The notes under the pieces: model-generated
The model's database searches: none
The model's input: the letters and a program-made list of their open reading frames with translations, nothing else
Told to the model about the DNA's origin: nothing
In this document: positions 33,365-44,356 of the stretch, in pieces
How positions within the stretch are numbered: the first letter of the stretch is position 1
Layout: each line of letters starts with the position of its first letter
Made by a program: the position numbers and the translations under genes
NCBI GenBank assembly: GCA_023935145.1
Contig: CM043702.1
Span: forward strand, 57,392,501 to 57,456,500
DNA: 64,000 nt
Source of the DNA: Bretschneidera sinensis
Taxonomy: Eukaryota; Streptophyta; Magnoliopsida; Brassicales; Akaniaceae
Reading direction: 5' to 3'

Positions 33365-33770
33365 CTAAGTTGCGACCTGGTTACATTTGACCTCATCCAT
33401 GCTGTTATCGATTAGAAATTTCATCATTAAGTGATATGTGGAGACCACCGCCTTTATGACATTCATTACTGGTCGTCCGAGAATCGTATTGTAGGAGGAG
33501 CGAAGATTTATGACTAAAAAAGTGCTCAAGATGGTTGTGTGACAAGGTAAAGTGCTTATGGTTATCGACAATGCTATGCTCCATTTCTAGTAGACTAACT
33601 CACCCAAAAAGCCGTACAGAAGGTAGAATGTTGGCTTTAAAAGGTCTTTTGACAACTTTATCTTCTTGAAGGCATCACAGTATAAGATGTCTTGGAATTA
33701 ACCATTGGCTACCAGAATCCTTTTGACTTTGAAATTTGATATGACTAGGGTTACAACCACCACGTCATCA
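33365..33770 (-). pseudogene. Tat-1 aspartic protease
   Basis: Retropepsin of the Tat type: DDVVVVTLVISNFKVKRILV, then the active-site position, then DILYCDAFKK, LLYGFLGE and the second block SSYNTILGRPVMN followed by AVVSTYHLMMKFL. The usual DSGSS at the active site reads ANG-stop, so the catalytic Asp is missing. Coding here is only lightly shifted. Confidence 0.82.
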
Positions 33771-34089
33771 TAAGGGAACCTTACCCCCTCTAGGTCTTCA
33801 TCTATGAAGTTGATGGTCTAATCAATCCGAGTATTCTTTGTTGGCTCTTCCATTGATCCGAAAAAAATGAGCATAGACCTTATAGGAGTTTGAAGATTAT
33901 CCCCTAAATTATAATCCCATGAAGATAGTTCGAATTACGCCTACCATTGGGGAGTTATCCAACTTTCTCTTTGAGCTTCGTCATCTTCGATTGTGTTCCC
34001 TTCTATCTAAGGTCCAACTTAGTATGTTCATTTCTTTATGCTCAAGTCTTCTTTTACAGTTTACACTTCACCTTAGAGGAGGACTATGC

Positions 34090-35741
34090 CTTGACTCGGT
34101 CTTGACAAATTTCCTTAGGTATTTTATCTAAATCAAACTTTCAATTTTATCTTTCAGGTGTTTGCACTCATCTGTGTCATAGCCATAGTCTTTGTGGAAA
34201 TGAAAAAAATGGTTTATATCTCACTTGCTAGTGGGTGCTTTATTTTTGGAGTCCATTTGATAATGTCTTGGTTTTCTATTTCCAGCAAGAGGTCTATCCT
34301 TGAGGTATTGACGGGGGTGTATGTCTCAAATCCTCGAGGAACTCTCGATTTTTAAGTTTACGCTCATTACCTCAGCCCCATTTTTTCTTGCCATTCTTTG
34401 GCTTGGAATTTTTTGGTTCTTTTCTCTTCTTGCCCATCAAGGCTTCTTCCCACTATTTGCGAAAAGCTTGATCTTCTTTGGTGATCACAAATTCATCAAC
34501 TTTAGCTAGTAGGGATGGTATAGTATGCAACAAGTTCCTTAAAAGGTAATGGCTGAAGTCGGAGGCTTTAAGACCATTGATAAAGGCCATGACTGCCATT
34601 TTTTAAATATAAATCCCTTACTTGTACTATAACTAAGGTCAATCAAGAAATATAATTGTGAAGATTCTCCTCACTAGGCTGACTTATGCTTAGCATGCTT
34701 TCAGGAGTCCTCTTAGAACCTCAATTTCTAAAGAAGAGCGTCACAAGCTATTCATTGATTTCATCGAAGTATTTGACGGAACCCGATAGTAGACAAGAAA
34801 AGCATGTCCTTACTATCTCGCATAGTGTTATTGGGAATGCTATGCACATTGCTGTTTTTGTGTGGCCATAGAGGAACATCATGGATTTGAAGGTCTTTAT
34901 GTGGTTTAAAGGGAAAGTCCTCACCGTATACAACTCAATGTGCAACATCTTAAAGTTGTGAGACATTTTCTCATCCATTAGATCTTTGGAGAAGGGGTTA
35001 TCTGAATCTTTAATCTCATCGAGGATATTTTCTCAAGTGTCCTTTATCTTATCGAGGGGTTATCTGTTAGCCCATTGCATTCGTTCATCTCTTTCAACTA
35101 CTTGCTAACCTAGGCTTTGTATTGCTCTTGTTGGTTTTTGGATGGATAAGAGTTTGATATGGACTTGCCATCCCGGATTGAATGTTGGGGAATTCATCGA
35201 GGACTCAATCGATTTGGTTCCTTTCTTTTGATCAAACATTCGTGACTTCTATCCTATTCGGGTCTCCTTTATCTTATCGAGGGGTTACTTGTTAGCCCGT
35301 TGCATTCGTTCATCTCTTTCAACTACTTGCTGACCTAGGCTTTGTCTTGCTCTTGTTGCTTTTTGGATGGATGAGAGTTTGATATGGACTTACCGTCCCG
35401 GATTGAATGTTGGGGAATTCGTCGAGGACTCCATCAATTTGGTTCCTTTCTTTTGATCAAACATTCGCGACTTCTATCCTATTCGGGTCGGTTATACCTC
35501 TTGTCGAAGCTCACTTATTCTAGTCGGATACCCAGACCTTGAGGTACAACCTCTGTGGTCTTTCTAGCCATAGTGGCTCTTTGGGTTGGTGATGATGGCA
35601 CCGAGTTTTACTCCACTCAAGGGCCACTTGACTAAATCGCGCAACTAGTTCCTCAAACTGTTGCTGAAGGGCGTTGTCCATTTGAGCAAGGTGGCCAAGT
35701 CTTCTTTGGGTGCTTCTCACTGAGTTGCCTAGTCCAACCAT
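34090..35741 (-). pseudogene. Tat-1 gag
   Basis: The N-terminal part begins near 35741 (coiled-coil-like LAQMDNALQQQFEELVARF). A 225-bp in-frame tandem duplication follows (35041-35490). The capsid domain is clear near 34750-34980 (MLHIELYTVRTFPLNHIKTFKSMM, read with one or two changes) and CFSCLLSGSVKYFDE. The zinc-knuckle-like stretch FHKDYGYDTDEC lies near 34150-34200, with the first Cys missing. The + strand hydrophobic ORFs at 34158-34509 are its antisense. Confidence 0.8.
35041..35490. repeat. 225-bp tandem duplication inside Tat-1 gag
   Basis: 35041-35265 and 35266-35490 are two nearly identical copies (for example CTTATCGAGGGGTTA and TCCTATTCGGGTC in both). 225 bp is 75 codons, so the duplication keeps frame. 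Few differences are seen, suggesting it is fairly recent compared with the rest of the element. Confidence 0.92.
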
Positions 35742-35840
35742 GATCCAGTTTAACGATGAGATAGGGCCTACTCATCGTTCAGCCTGGGTTATGCACACAA
35801 GCCCTTATCCATTGATTCATACGCTTTTCAAGATGGTCAC

Positions 35841-36278
35841 TAATACAGCTTTAAAGCAAGTAACATAATTTATAGAAGATACAAATGTTGCACCAAAACA
35901 GGCAGAATAAGCAGTAAAGAGAGTGTCAAATATAGAAGTTAGCAACAAAGGAATGAGACCAATGTGAGTGAGAAGTACCCTAACTGGTTAAAGGACTTCG
36001 AGTGCTCTTAAAGAACAATTCCAAGGCTAGAGTTTTAGTGCAATAGCTATAAATAAATTTTTTACCATTATGTTATAAGGAGTTAGCTAGTTAGTTACAT
36101 ATTAGTAGTTAGTTAGCTAATGAATCAAGAATTGGAACTACTATTCTAATGCAGAGTATATAAACTGCATCATTGTAAGTGAGAGCAATAAATAAAAGAG
36201 TTATACAAATTCCAGTTTTCTCTCAACCTTCTTCTTCTGAGGGTTTATTCTTGGCCTATCAAGAACACTTTTGATATA
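35841..36278 (+). repeat. Chromo-1 5' LTR
   Basis: 438 bp. Starts TAATACAGCTT where the 3' copy has TGATACAAATT, and ends TTTTGATATA where the 3' copy ends TTTTGATACA, so both terminal dinucleotides are mutated. TATATAAAC at about 36157-36165 is the TATA box. The shared word AGTTAGCTAGTTAG near 36080 is repetitive. Confidence 0.88.
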
Positions 36279-36396
36279 AGTTGTATCATTTTGGTGCTTT
36301 CGTTGTTACTTACCGTTCCAAATTCCATTCCATCTCACTGTTATTTCATCCTATATTCTTTTTCCATCACTATATTATTTTCATCAACTTCTAATC

Positions 36397-37420
36397 ATGG
36401 CTGCTTCAACATGATCCAAAGATCTAATATTAGACAACATAGCTGCACTGATCAGGGAGGCTCAAAGGGAATTACTCGAAGAAGTCATAGCTTATATAGT
36501 TTCCATCCATGATCAATACGCTAAGCTGTAATCTTCTTCTCCTAGTATAGCTTTTATAGATGCCAATTATGTTCTTCTTGAAGGTATGAATTGTCAACAA
36601 ACTTCAAGCTTCAAGACTATCAAATTTAATTTTCCTAAATTTGCAAAAAGTGATCCTATTGATTGGTTGTTTAGAATGGATCAATACCTTTTGTTTTCAT
36701 AAGACACAAGATACATAAAAAATTAATTACGATTTCTTTCAATCTAGAAGGTGTGGCCTTATCATGGTTTCAATGGATGTACAACACTAAACAATTGGGA
36801 TCTTGGTCTAATTTTGTTCATGACTTGAACCAAAGATTTGATTATGAGGATCCTTAAGGAGAACCTTTTCCAAATTAATTAATTCAAGTTGGTTCTATTC
36901 TTGAGTACCAATCCTAGTTTGACACTTTTTCTAATAAGGTGATAAGGCTAAGTGAGACATTCCTAAAGAGTTGTTTCATTTTTTGTCTCAAACCAATGAT
37001 CAGAAGAGAGGTGATTACCCATAAACCAACTTTAATTCATGATGCTATTGGATTAGCTCATTTATAAGAAGAAAGATTCAATGATATGAAACCTTCCTTG
37101 AGATCTCGGCCTCCTAAACCTTCTATACAGCCTTCTCTTTTAGGCCTTAAACTAACATTACCTAGTCTACCTACAGTTCCTACTAAATTCCCTATTAGAA
37201 GACTATCACCTCTTGAAATGCGAGAAAGAAGGGAGGAAGGCCTCTTTTTTAATTGTGATGAAAGATTCACTCCTCAACACAAATGCAAGAAAAAATGGTT
37301 GTACTATTAATGGATGGTGACATGGAATGAGATACAAATGTTATAGAGGAATGCACATTAGAGGAGACTAGAACTGATATGAACACAGTCCCTAAAATCA
37401 ACATTCATTCTCTAACTGGG
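36397..37420 (+). pseudogene. Chromo-1 gag
   Basis: Starts at or near the ATG at 36397. Gag pieces: IREAQRELLEEVIAYI, KFNFPKFAKSDPIDWLFRMDQYL, then decayed capsid. At 37086-37310 comes the characteristic PLEMRERREEGLFFNCDERFTP and HKCKKK block: the zinc knuckle of chromoviruses in which the first Cys reads Phe. At least ten stops are in the gag path. Confidence 0.8.
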
Positions 37421-38080
37421 CAGTAATCTGCAAAGACATTTAGAACGCAAGGACTGGTGCTATTAACCTTGCTAAGTTCTGGTGGATGGGGGTAGCACCC
37501 ACAACTTTATACAAGAAAGAAAAATATAGTTTTTAAAACTACCAATTACACCATAACATCACTTAGCAATACATGTTGGGAATGGTGCAATGCTTTCCTA
37601 TTCAGGTATGTAAACCAATGTTTCCCTTACTCTTTAAAGCCATAACTTTACAGTAGATTTCTTTGTGATCTCCCTCTAAGGAGCTGATATGGTACTGGGA
37701 GTTCAGTAGTTACAAGAACTGGGTCCAATAACCATTTATTATACCAATTTAACTATAGACTTTTGTTGGAAGGACAATCTGTTCATTTGCAAGGCAACAT
37801 GGGGTCTAAACTCAATTTTATTGCTACTAAAAAATTTAAAAAAACTTTCTAGCAATGTTGGATTTGTTTTTGTTTTAAGCTTATGTCCATGACAATGTTT
37901 GATTCTGCTTGTTCATTATCTAGTTTCATTACTATTTATACTACTAGTCTACTTGCGTATTCTGTTGATGAAGATGTCTTGCATGTTTTGGATGAATTTT
38001 CTCATGTTTTCAAGGAACTTGCTTCACTACCTCCAAAAGAAACAATGATCATAGAATTGAGGCGGATCCTATGGCTAAAC
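37421..38080 (+). pseudogene. Chromo-1 protease
   Basis: Weak protease traces (LLSSGGW where DSGS is expected, then HNFTVDFFVISL and GADMVLGVQ-LQELGPI, 37660-37745) in shifting frames. They lead into EDVLHVLDEFSHVFKELASLPP (37970-38037), which is the standard linker before chromovirus RT. Confidence 0.7.
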
Positions 38081-39130
38081 TAGTTAATACTAAGCCTTAT
38101 ATGTACCTTTATTTCCAAAAAGATGAGATTGAAAAGTTGGTATAAGAGATGATTGCGGCTTGTATTATACAACCTAGTCATAGTGCTTATAATTCCCAGT
38201 CGTATTGGTTAAGAAGAAAGATAAAACTTGGAGATTTTTTGTAGATTAAAAGAGTCTTAATGATATCAGTGTTAAAGACAAGTTCCCCATTCCAACTATT
38301 GATGAACTACTAGATGAATTGTTTGGTGCAACTATCTTTTCTAAAATAGACCTAAGAGAAGGTTACCACCAAGTGAGAATACATCCCGTTGACATACAAA
38401 AAACTGCATTTAGAACTCACATAAGTCATTTTGAATTAATTGTTATGCCATTTGGACTTACTAATGCACCTTCAACCTCTCAAGTAACAATGAATCAGGT
38501 TTTACAGTCTTTCCTAAGAAAATATGTTATTGTTTTTTTGATGACATACTTATTTACAGCAAAATAAATGAGGATCATATTGAGCACTTAAGGTCTGTTT
38601 TAGCTTACTTCCAATAACACTCTTTGTTTTCTAAGCAAATCAAGTCATTTTGCCTAAAGTTCTATAGAGTACTTGGGCCACATCATTTCTATTATTGGTG
38701 TTACCCTTGGTTAAGCAAAAGTAAAAGCTAAAGTAGGATGGCCTACCCCTGCCAACTAAAAGCAATTGAGAAGTTTCTTAGGGATCCACTCTTCTATTTG
38801 TTCTTGAAAAAAATGCTTCTGGTGTGGGTATTGGTGTTGTACTCTCCCAACAAGGTCATCCTCCTGCTTTCTATAGCAAGAAGTTGTGTCCTAGAATGCA
38901 ACTAGATTCCACTTACATCAGGGAGTTATTTGCAATAACCTCTGCAATCAAGAAGTGAAGACAATATGTGTTGGGTGCTAAATTCTTTATCTACATTGAT
39001 TAGAAGAGTTTAAAGAACTTACTTAATCATACCATAAAAACTCTAAAAAAGTAACATTATCTTACCAAGCTATGAGGATATACTTATGAAATCATTTATA
39101 GACCTGGTAAGGAAAATACTCTTATTGATG
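38081..39130 (+). pseudogene. Chromo-1 reverse transcriptase and RNase H
   Basis: RT blocks [27 protein letters not shown] and [11 protein letters not shown] are open at 38319-38567. Just before the catalytic FDD a T run (38533-38540) is one base short, so the frame breaks exactly at the active site and FDDILIYSK can only be read in the next frame. RNase H traces follow near 38870-38950 (AFYSKKLCPRMQ in pieces). Many stops. Confidence 0.82.
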
Positions 39131-40220
39131 CATTGTTCAGATCGAAAATAATGGAAGCTAAAGAGGAATATGAAGTTCTTTTCAAGGCTCTTTCCATACC
39201 TACTTTAGACATCTTTTCTCATATTGCAGCTAAACATGCTAATGATAATCATATCAGTCCACTGTTCAAACAAGTCCCGGAATGTCCAATTCACTTCCTC
39301 TCCTATGCAGTTAGAAATGAAATCTTATGCTATAAAGGAAAGACTATTTTGAGTGATACTTCTCAACTAAAGGAAGTTATCCCCAAAGAATTTCATTCCA
39401 CTCATATGGGGGATATGCAGGTGTTCATAGGACTTACATGAAAGTTACAGCAAATTTCTATTAGAAGAAGTTGAGGAAGTCAATAGAGGTGTTTGTCAAA
39501 AACTGTGACATATATCAGAAAATTAAGAGTGCTAATAAGGCTCCTTATGGACTCTTATAGCCTTTACTCATACCAAATCAAATATGGTAAGATGTGAGTA
39601 TGGACTTCATTACTAATCTACCTGCTTCTCAAGGTGTGATAACAATCTTAGTTGTGGTTGATAGATTATTCAAGCATGCTCATTTTGGTCCATTGCCTTC
39701 CCACATTACTGCAATCAAAGTTGCTTCACTATTTATGAAAATGATTTGTGCTTTGCATGGCATTCCAAGGTCTATAGTTTGTGATAGAGACACAATTTTT
39801 CTGAGTAAATTCTGAAGAGAACTCTTTAAGCTACAGGAAATTGAGTTATTTATAACATCCTTAAATTTATGGCCAAACTGAGGTCCTAAACAGATTCTTA
39901 GAGCAGTTTTTGAGGGCTTATACTTATTCTCAACCTACATAGTGAGCTAAATACTTACACCTTGTTAATTTCACTATAATACCTTATTTCAAACTTCACT
40001 TGAAAAGACTCTATTTGAAGGGGTCTATAGAAGATTACCTCCTTCCCTTCCTGCTATTGACCATGATTTAGGAATCAAATAAAAAATTCTACTGCAAGTT
40101 CAAGAATATCTTTACTAAACACAATAGAGAATGAAACAATATGTTACCAACCATAGAAATTAGAACATAAATTACTTTTCAGGTGGGAGATTTGGTTTTA
40201 TTCAGACTACAACCTTATAG
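39131..40220 (+). pseudogene. Chromo-1 integrase
   Basis: The pre-zinc region is open at 39133-39441. The integrase core at 39594-39815 has MDFITNLPASQG (first Asp) and VCDRDTIFLSKF (second Asp), with DRLFKHAHFGPLP between them. The third catalytic region (YGQTE) is visible near 39865 but in another frame. The later part (AKYLHLVNFTIIPYFKLHLK-type sequence near 39950) matches the usual integrase end. Confidence 0.8.
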
Positions 40221-40631
40221 ATAACTCATAGTTTCTACAAGATCTTCTCTGAAGCTTGATAAAAAGTTCATTGGTCCATTCAAGGTTCTTAAGAGAATTG
40301 TCTCAATTTCTTATTAACTAGATCTTCCTCTTGGACCACTCATTCACCCAGTTTTTCATCTATCCCTTCTCAAACCATATCATGGACCTCAATCTCAAAT
40401 TACCTAACTATCATTATGATCTCTTAGTACTAACAACAAACCCCAATTCTTGCCACTTGCTATCATTGGAGAAAGATACATTTAGAGGTAAGACAAGTGG
40501 ATCTAGAAATAGTTGGTTTAGTGGGTTGACTTACTATTAGAGGAGGCATCCTAGGAAGATTTAGATGAACTCCAACAGCTTTATCCCAATTTACACCTTA
40601 AGGGCGAGGTCTTTTTTTAGGAGGAAGATAA
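40221..40631 (+). pseudogene. Chromo-1 C-terminal region with chromodomain remnant
   Basis: KLDKKFIGPFKVLKRI then DLPLGPLIHPVFHLSLLKPYHG (40255-40380) is the linker after integrase. The end (EEAS-stop-EDLDELQQLYPNLHLKGEVFF, about 40535-40615) is a chromodomain tail with TAG for Trp. Chromodomains direct insertion to marked chromatin. The polypurine stretch AGGAGGAAGATAA precedes the LTR at 40619-40631. Confidence 0.72.
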
Positions 40632-41069
40632 TGATACAAATTTAAAGCAAGTAACAAAGGTTGCAGAAGATACAAATGTTGCAACAGAAGAGTCAGAGTA
40701 GGCAACAAAAGAAGCATCAAATGAAGAAGTTAGCAACAAAGGAACATGACCAACAAGAGTGAGAGGAAGGCTTAGCTAGTTAAAGGACTTCCAGTGCTCC
40801 TAAAGAACAATTCCAATGCTAGAGTTCCAATGCAATAGCTATAAATAAATTGGTTACTACTCTATTATCATTAGTAAGCTAGTTATTTACATATTAGTAG
40901 TTAATTAGCTAATGAATCAAGAATTGTAACTACTCTTCTAATGCAGAGTATATAAACTGCATCCTTGTAAACGAGAGAGACAAGAAAAAAGTTATACCAA
41001 TTTCAGTTTTCTCTCAACCTTCTTCTTTTAAGGGTCTATTCTTGGCCTATCAAGAATATTTTTGATACA
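40632..41069 (+). repeat. Chromo-1 3' LTR
   Basis: 438 bp, intact TG...CA ends (TGATACAAATT ... TTTTGATACA). TATATAAAC at 40949-40957. Divergence from the 5' LTR is high by eye, so the element is old. Confidence 0.9.
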
Positions 41070-41861
41070 CTTTTATTAGGCACCCACTTAAATATACTAC
41101 TTCCACCTGATTCATTATTATATCCTTTTGCTTTTGTGATTGTAATAAGCAAAACCTGAATTTCCTACAATGTAACTTGGCTGCCATATACATAGCAAAA
41201 TATCAATTCATCCTCTCTATTCTACTACTCTTTTAGTTTTAAATTTTAATTCTCTTTATAGTATGAAGTATGAACAACTGTTAACGATTCCATAAGCTTG
41301 AGCTCACAATCAAAATTGTAAGCACAAGCCACTGCCCCTTGATTTATCTAAGTTCTTGAGATTACCACTGTTTAAGAAGTTGATTTTTTATAATAACAGT
41401 AACATGCAAAATCTAATTCAGAGTGAAAGATGAAGATTGGCATTATCTTACTTTCTTAAATCACCTAAGTTTAAAGATAAAGAACACAAAAAATAATTGA
41501 AAAATCATAATTTGGGATATTAGGGATCAAAGCCAGCATATGAGATTGCATATTCTTAACCAAAGCCTCATTCAAGTCTAACTTCTCCTCCAATTCCTTT
41601 TTCCTTTTCTCAAATTTTGTCCTTTCTTCGTTAAGTGTTAATTTAATTAATATTTTTCTTCAAACACGATTAGTTGAGGTTAATCTAATGCTTGTTAAAA
41701 GCAATGGTTAACATTTTCCTTTAAACAAATCTTATTTAATGCCTTGAGCTTAATTTGTTTGTGAAACCTTTATGTCCATGTTTACAATGTCCACTACATC
41801 CCTTTGGGTATGAAGAAGGAACTGTAACTTAGTGGTAGTTTAATATATTAGATAATAAATT

Positions 41862-42016
41862 AGTATCATTTCATGGTAATTGATATCATTAGATGATAAA
41901 AGATATTTTATTACATTTTGTGGTAATTGGGTTACATTTCATGCCAATGTGGTATCATTTAGTGGCAATTGATTATTATTTTGTGGTAAAAGTTATCATT
42001 CTTTTGCTAATAATAA
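41862..42016. repeat. Degenerate 20-bp tandem repeat
   Basis: About seven units around TATCATTTNGTGGTAATTGA (for example TATCATTTCATGGTAATTGA and TATCATTTAGTGGCAATTGA). Spacing is mostly 20-21 bp with one longer step. Confidence 0.6.
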
Positions 42017-42079
42017 AAGGGACCCTAGAATTTGCTATGTTGGGCAAAAAATAGTCATATGTCAGTAAATAAGATGAAA

Positions 42080-42312
42080 TTTATTTATTTATGTATGAGA
42101 CGTTAGATACCAGTAGTATAATGATTGATTTTATTACAATATAAGTCTATACTATCTCATTACACATAAAAATCCACGATATTACCATAACTCACCTTAA
42201 GTGAGAGAAATAACAAATATATAAATCAGACAAATAACCCATACCATGAGAATCAAAGCTAGTATCTTGTAATCCTAAAGCCTAGATATTGACCACTAGA
42301 CCAATACCTCAT
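42080..42312 (-). mobile_element. Possible tRNA-derived SINE
   Basis: On the - strand GGTATTGGTCTAGTGGTCA (from about 42308) contains TGGTCTAGTGG, close to the RNA polymerase III A box (42293-42303). About 34 bp later GCTTTGATTCTC (42248-42259) resembles the B box. The spacing fits a tRNA-like head. No clean cloverleaf, discriminator or CCA site is present, so it is not a functional tRNA. The tail and target duplications are not resolved. Confidence 0.35.
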
Positions 42313-42728
42313 CAACATTAAACTGCTTTACTTAGAAAAAAAATATTTTTGGATAATTTTTAGGTAAAATTAATCAATTTTTAGTGAGTGCAAATTAATC
42401 TTATAAATATACCAATTTTGTTAATAAAATTTGATTGAGTTGAATAATTAAGGGCCAATATATTTTTAGTCCTTAGAGCTTAGGACGTGTGTCAATTTGG
42501 TTCCTCACATTTCAATTGCATTAATGTCATTATTTACGTATCACAATTAATGCGATGTTATCTTTATCCATGTTATTTTTAACTCTAGAAACTTTAAGTT
42601 TTGGTGATTTAAGTTGCAGTTAAGCAAATGCCCAAACAATGCCAAAGCTCAGAAAAGCACAAAAAAATTAATAAGATCTAAGAAAATGAGAACCACTATT
42701 TTAATTATTATTGATTTCTTATTTATGT

Positions 42729-44152
42729 TGATGAGAGCTATAAAATGCATCTTAATAGTACTTAATTGTTAGCATTTTAGAGTTGATCTAGGTTTTAATT
42801 GCACTTTTATATGTTAACAACTCTAAAGTGTCATATTTGGATCACTAATTTGTTTTGATGCATTTTCAGGTATTTTGAGTCTTAAAGAGATGGAAAAGCT
42901 ATCGTTGAATGAAGCACAAAGATTCCATGTATACCAGAGCAAAGGAGTACTTTTGGAAAGGCTAAACAAAGAGATCTAAGCATGTGCACCGCGCCCTGAA
43001 ACCAGCTGGGCCGCACCCTCCAGAATAGAGGCCAAAGCAAGCAAAGAAGGCCATCAGGTCAGGGTGCGCCTTGGACCAAGGGGCGCCGCGCCTTGAGGTG
43101 TGAGGTGTGCCTTGGATTAATCTAGGGTGCGCCCTGAAGGGCAGAGGTGCACCCTGGATGGAGCTACACCGCACCTTCCAACAAGTTCACAAAGCTGGCC
43201 TAAAACCAAGCCTAGGTGCAGAAAATCCAAGCCTAGGTACACACACGAACTTTGTTCTTCGAGTTATGATGTAATTAGGTCTTTAATGATTGTTTAAAAC
43301 CCTAAAACACCCTTGGACCCTTGTATTATAATTAGATCACATAGGGTTTGATATTAGACACTGATTAAGCCTGGGAAACTCAAGGAAGCAGCCGATTCTC
43401 CTCCATCGAAGTGTTCAACCATGAGCCCTATGGCTAACTAATCTCCAAGCAAGGCGAAGGGTTGAATCCCTAGGTGTAGTTGTTCTTACTTTCTAGTCTT
43501 GATTTAGTTGTAAAGATTTAATGTTAAAACATTGTTTATGATTTATTCTTTGATGAAACAAGAAGAATTAGGGTTCATGTGACAGTTGCACTTTTTATTT
43601 TTCTTATCTTAGATTTTCTTAATCCGGTGATTGCATGCTTCTTCTCCATATAAGTCTACTCTTGCTCTTCTTATGTCAAGTTGTTCAGGTGTGATTGAGT
43701 CCGGTAGATTTCTCTTTTAGGGTTGTCTATTACTGCAATATTTTCATGGTGATATATTGTCATTTCTTGATAACTCTATAGGATAGATCATGTGTGCTTG
43801 AATCGAAATCAATGAGTATTTCATAAACAATTACTTTAGGGTTTATATTTGTGCTTAATCGAATATTTGCCGATTGCCTGTTTGGGATGTGAAACTTGCA
43901 ATCGAGATAAAAACAACTGAATCTTCATTAGGATAAGGCAACGAACTTAGGGAGGATTCCCGGACCCTTGTTGCTTCTCTATAATATATTCACACGACTA
44001 TTTACACAATTACTATCAAAACTCAAATTCTTTCATTTAATCTTTACCGTTCGTGTTTAGGTTTACCTTCTCTTGTAGTTAACTTGTTTCCCTGTGGAAT
44101 CGATAACCCAAAGCTGTGCTATAACTGCCGCGTTACTTTTTGGGCGTAATTA
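42729..44152 (+). repeat. Athila-2 5' LTR
   Basis: 1424 bp, TGATGAGAG start, ends TAATTA (TA for the usual CA). A GC-rich patch (about 42985-43180: GCACCGCGCC, GGGCGCCGCGCC and GGTGCGCC words) lies upstream of the TATA position, which here reads TATAATTA (43327-43334) and may be weakened. The first 165 bp differ from the 3' copy at 2 positions, the GC patch at far more. Confidence 0.93.
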
Positions 44153-44157
44153 AATTT

Positions 44158-44175
44158 TGGCACCGTTGCCGGGGA
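44158..44175 (+). other. Athila-2 primer binding site (tRNA-Asp)
   Basis: TGGCACCGTTGCCGGGGA matches the complement of the plant tRNA-Asp 3' end with a single change (G to A). About 180 bp of T-rich noncoding leader separate it from the gag ATG. Confidence 0.9.
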
Positions 44176-44356
44176 AACGCACTTAAGTACAAAGAAGATT
44201 GTCAACTCTAAGTCGAAACAGTAATATCGTTCCTTTATTTAAGTTTTTGATTTTCTAATTTTATTTATTTTGTTTTATTTATTTTATTTATAACTCATTT
44301 TTTCTCTTTAACTTTTGATTTCCTGATTTCGTTTATTATTTATTTATTCTGTTAAC

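Larger units (their letters stand above)
14662..35840 (-). mobile_element. Tat-1: Tat-lineage Ty3/gypsy element, split by two copia elements
   Basis: In element (-) order: gag (35741-34090), protease (33770-33365), RT (33060-32383), then a gap filled by Copia-3 and Copia-2, then integrase (20115-19032), a long 3' region with a gene in antisense and tandem repeats, a polypurine tract (15001-15014) and a 3' LTR (14662-14994). Integrase and RT are read from the same strand, and both end exactly at the borders of the inserted copia block, which supports one original element. The RNase H segment is missing. The 5' LTR is not recognised; the left border of the chromovirus at 35841 cuts the leader. 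Confidence 0.75.
35841..41069 (+). mobile_element. Chromo-1: chromovirus relic
   Basis: A 5.2 kb + strand Ty3/gypsy element with two LTRs (35841-36278, 40632-41069), gag, protease, RT, integrase and a chromodomain-like C-terminus. The 5-bp flanks (GTCAC and CTTTT) do not match, so a clean target duplication is not seen. All coding parts have multiple frameshifts and stops. The C-terminal sequence (DLDELQQLYPNLHL) suggests the Reina-like branch, low certainty. Confidence 0.88.
41070..42728. other. Spacer between Chromo-1 and Athila-2
   Basis: 1.66 kb of AT-rich DNA without ORFs. It holds a short tandem repeat (41862-42016) and a tRNA-like segment on the - strand (about 42080-42312). No LTR termini are recognised. 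Words near 42445-42510 (TTTTTAGTCCTTAGAGC) resemble common old plant repeats. Confidence 0.45.

Noticed and set aside
34158..34509. Hydrophobic ORFs on the + strand (could suggest a membrane protein)
   Set aside because: They lie antisense to Tat-1 gag; the - strand reading has recognisable gag motifs.
42243..42310. Functional tRNA gene
   Set aside because: No complete cloverleaf, no matching acceptor stem, and a degenerate B box; kept only as a possible SINE head.
43000..43200. CpG island or gene promoter
   Set aside because: The GC-rich stretch is inside LTRs and repeated at the other LTR; it belongs to the retroelement.
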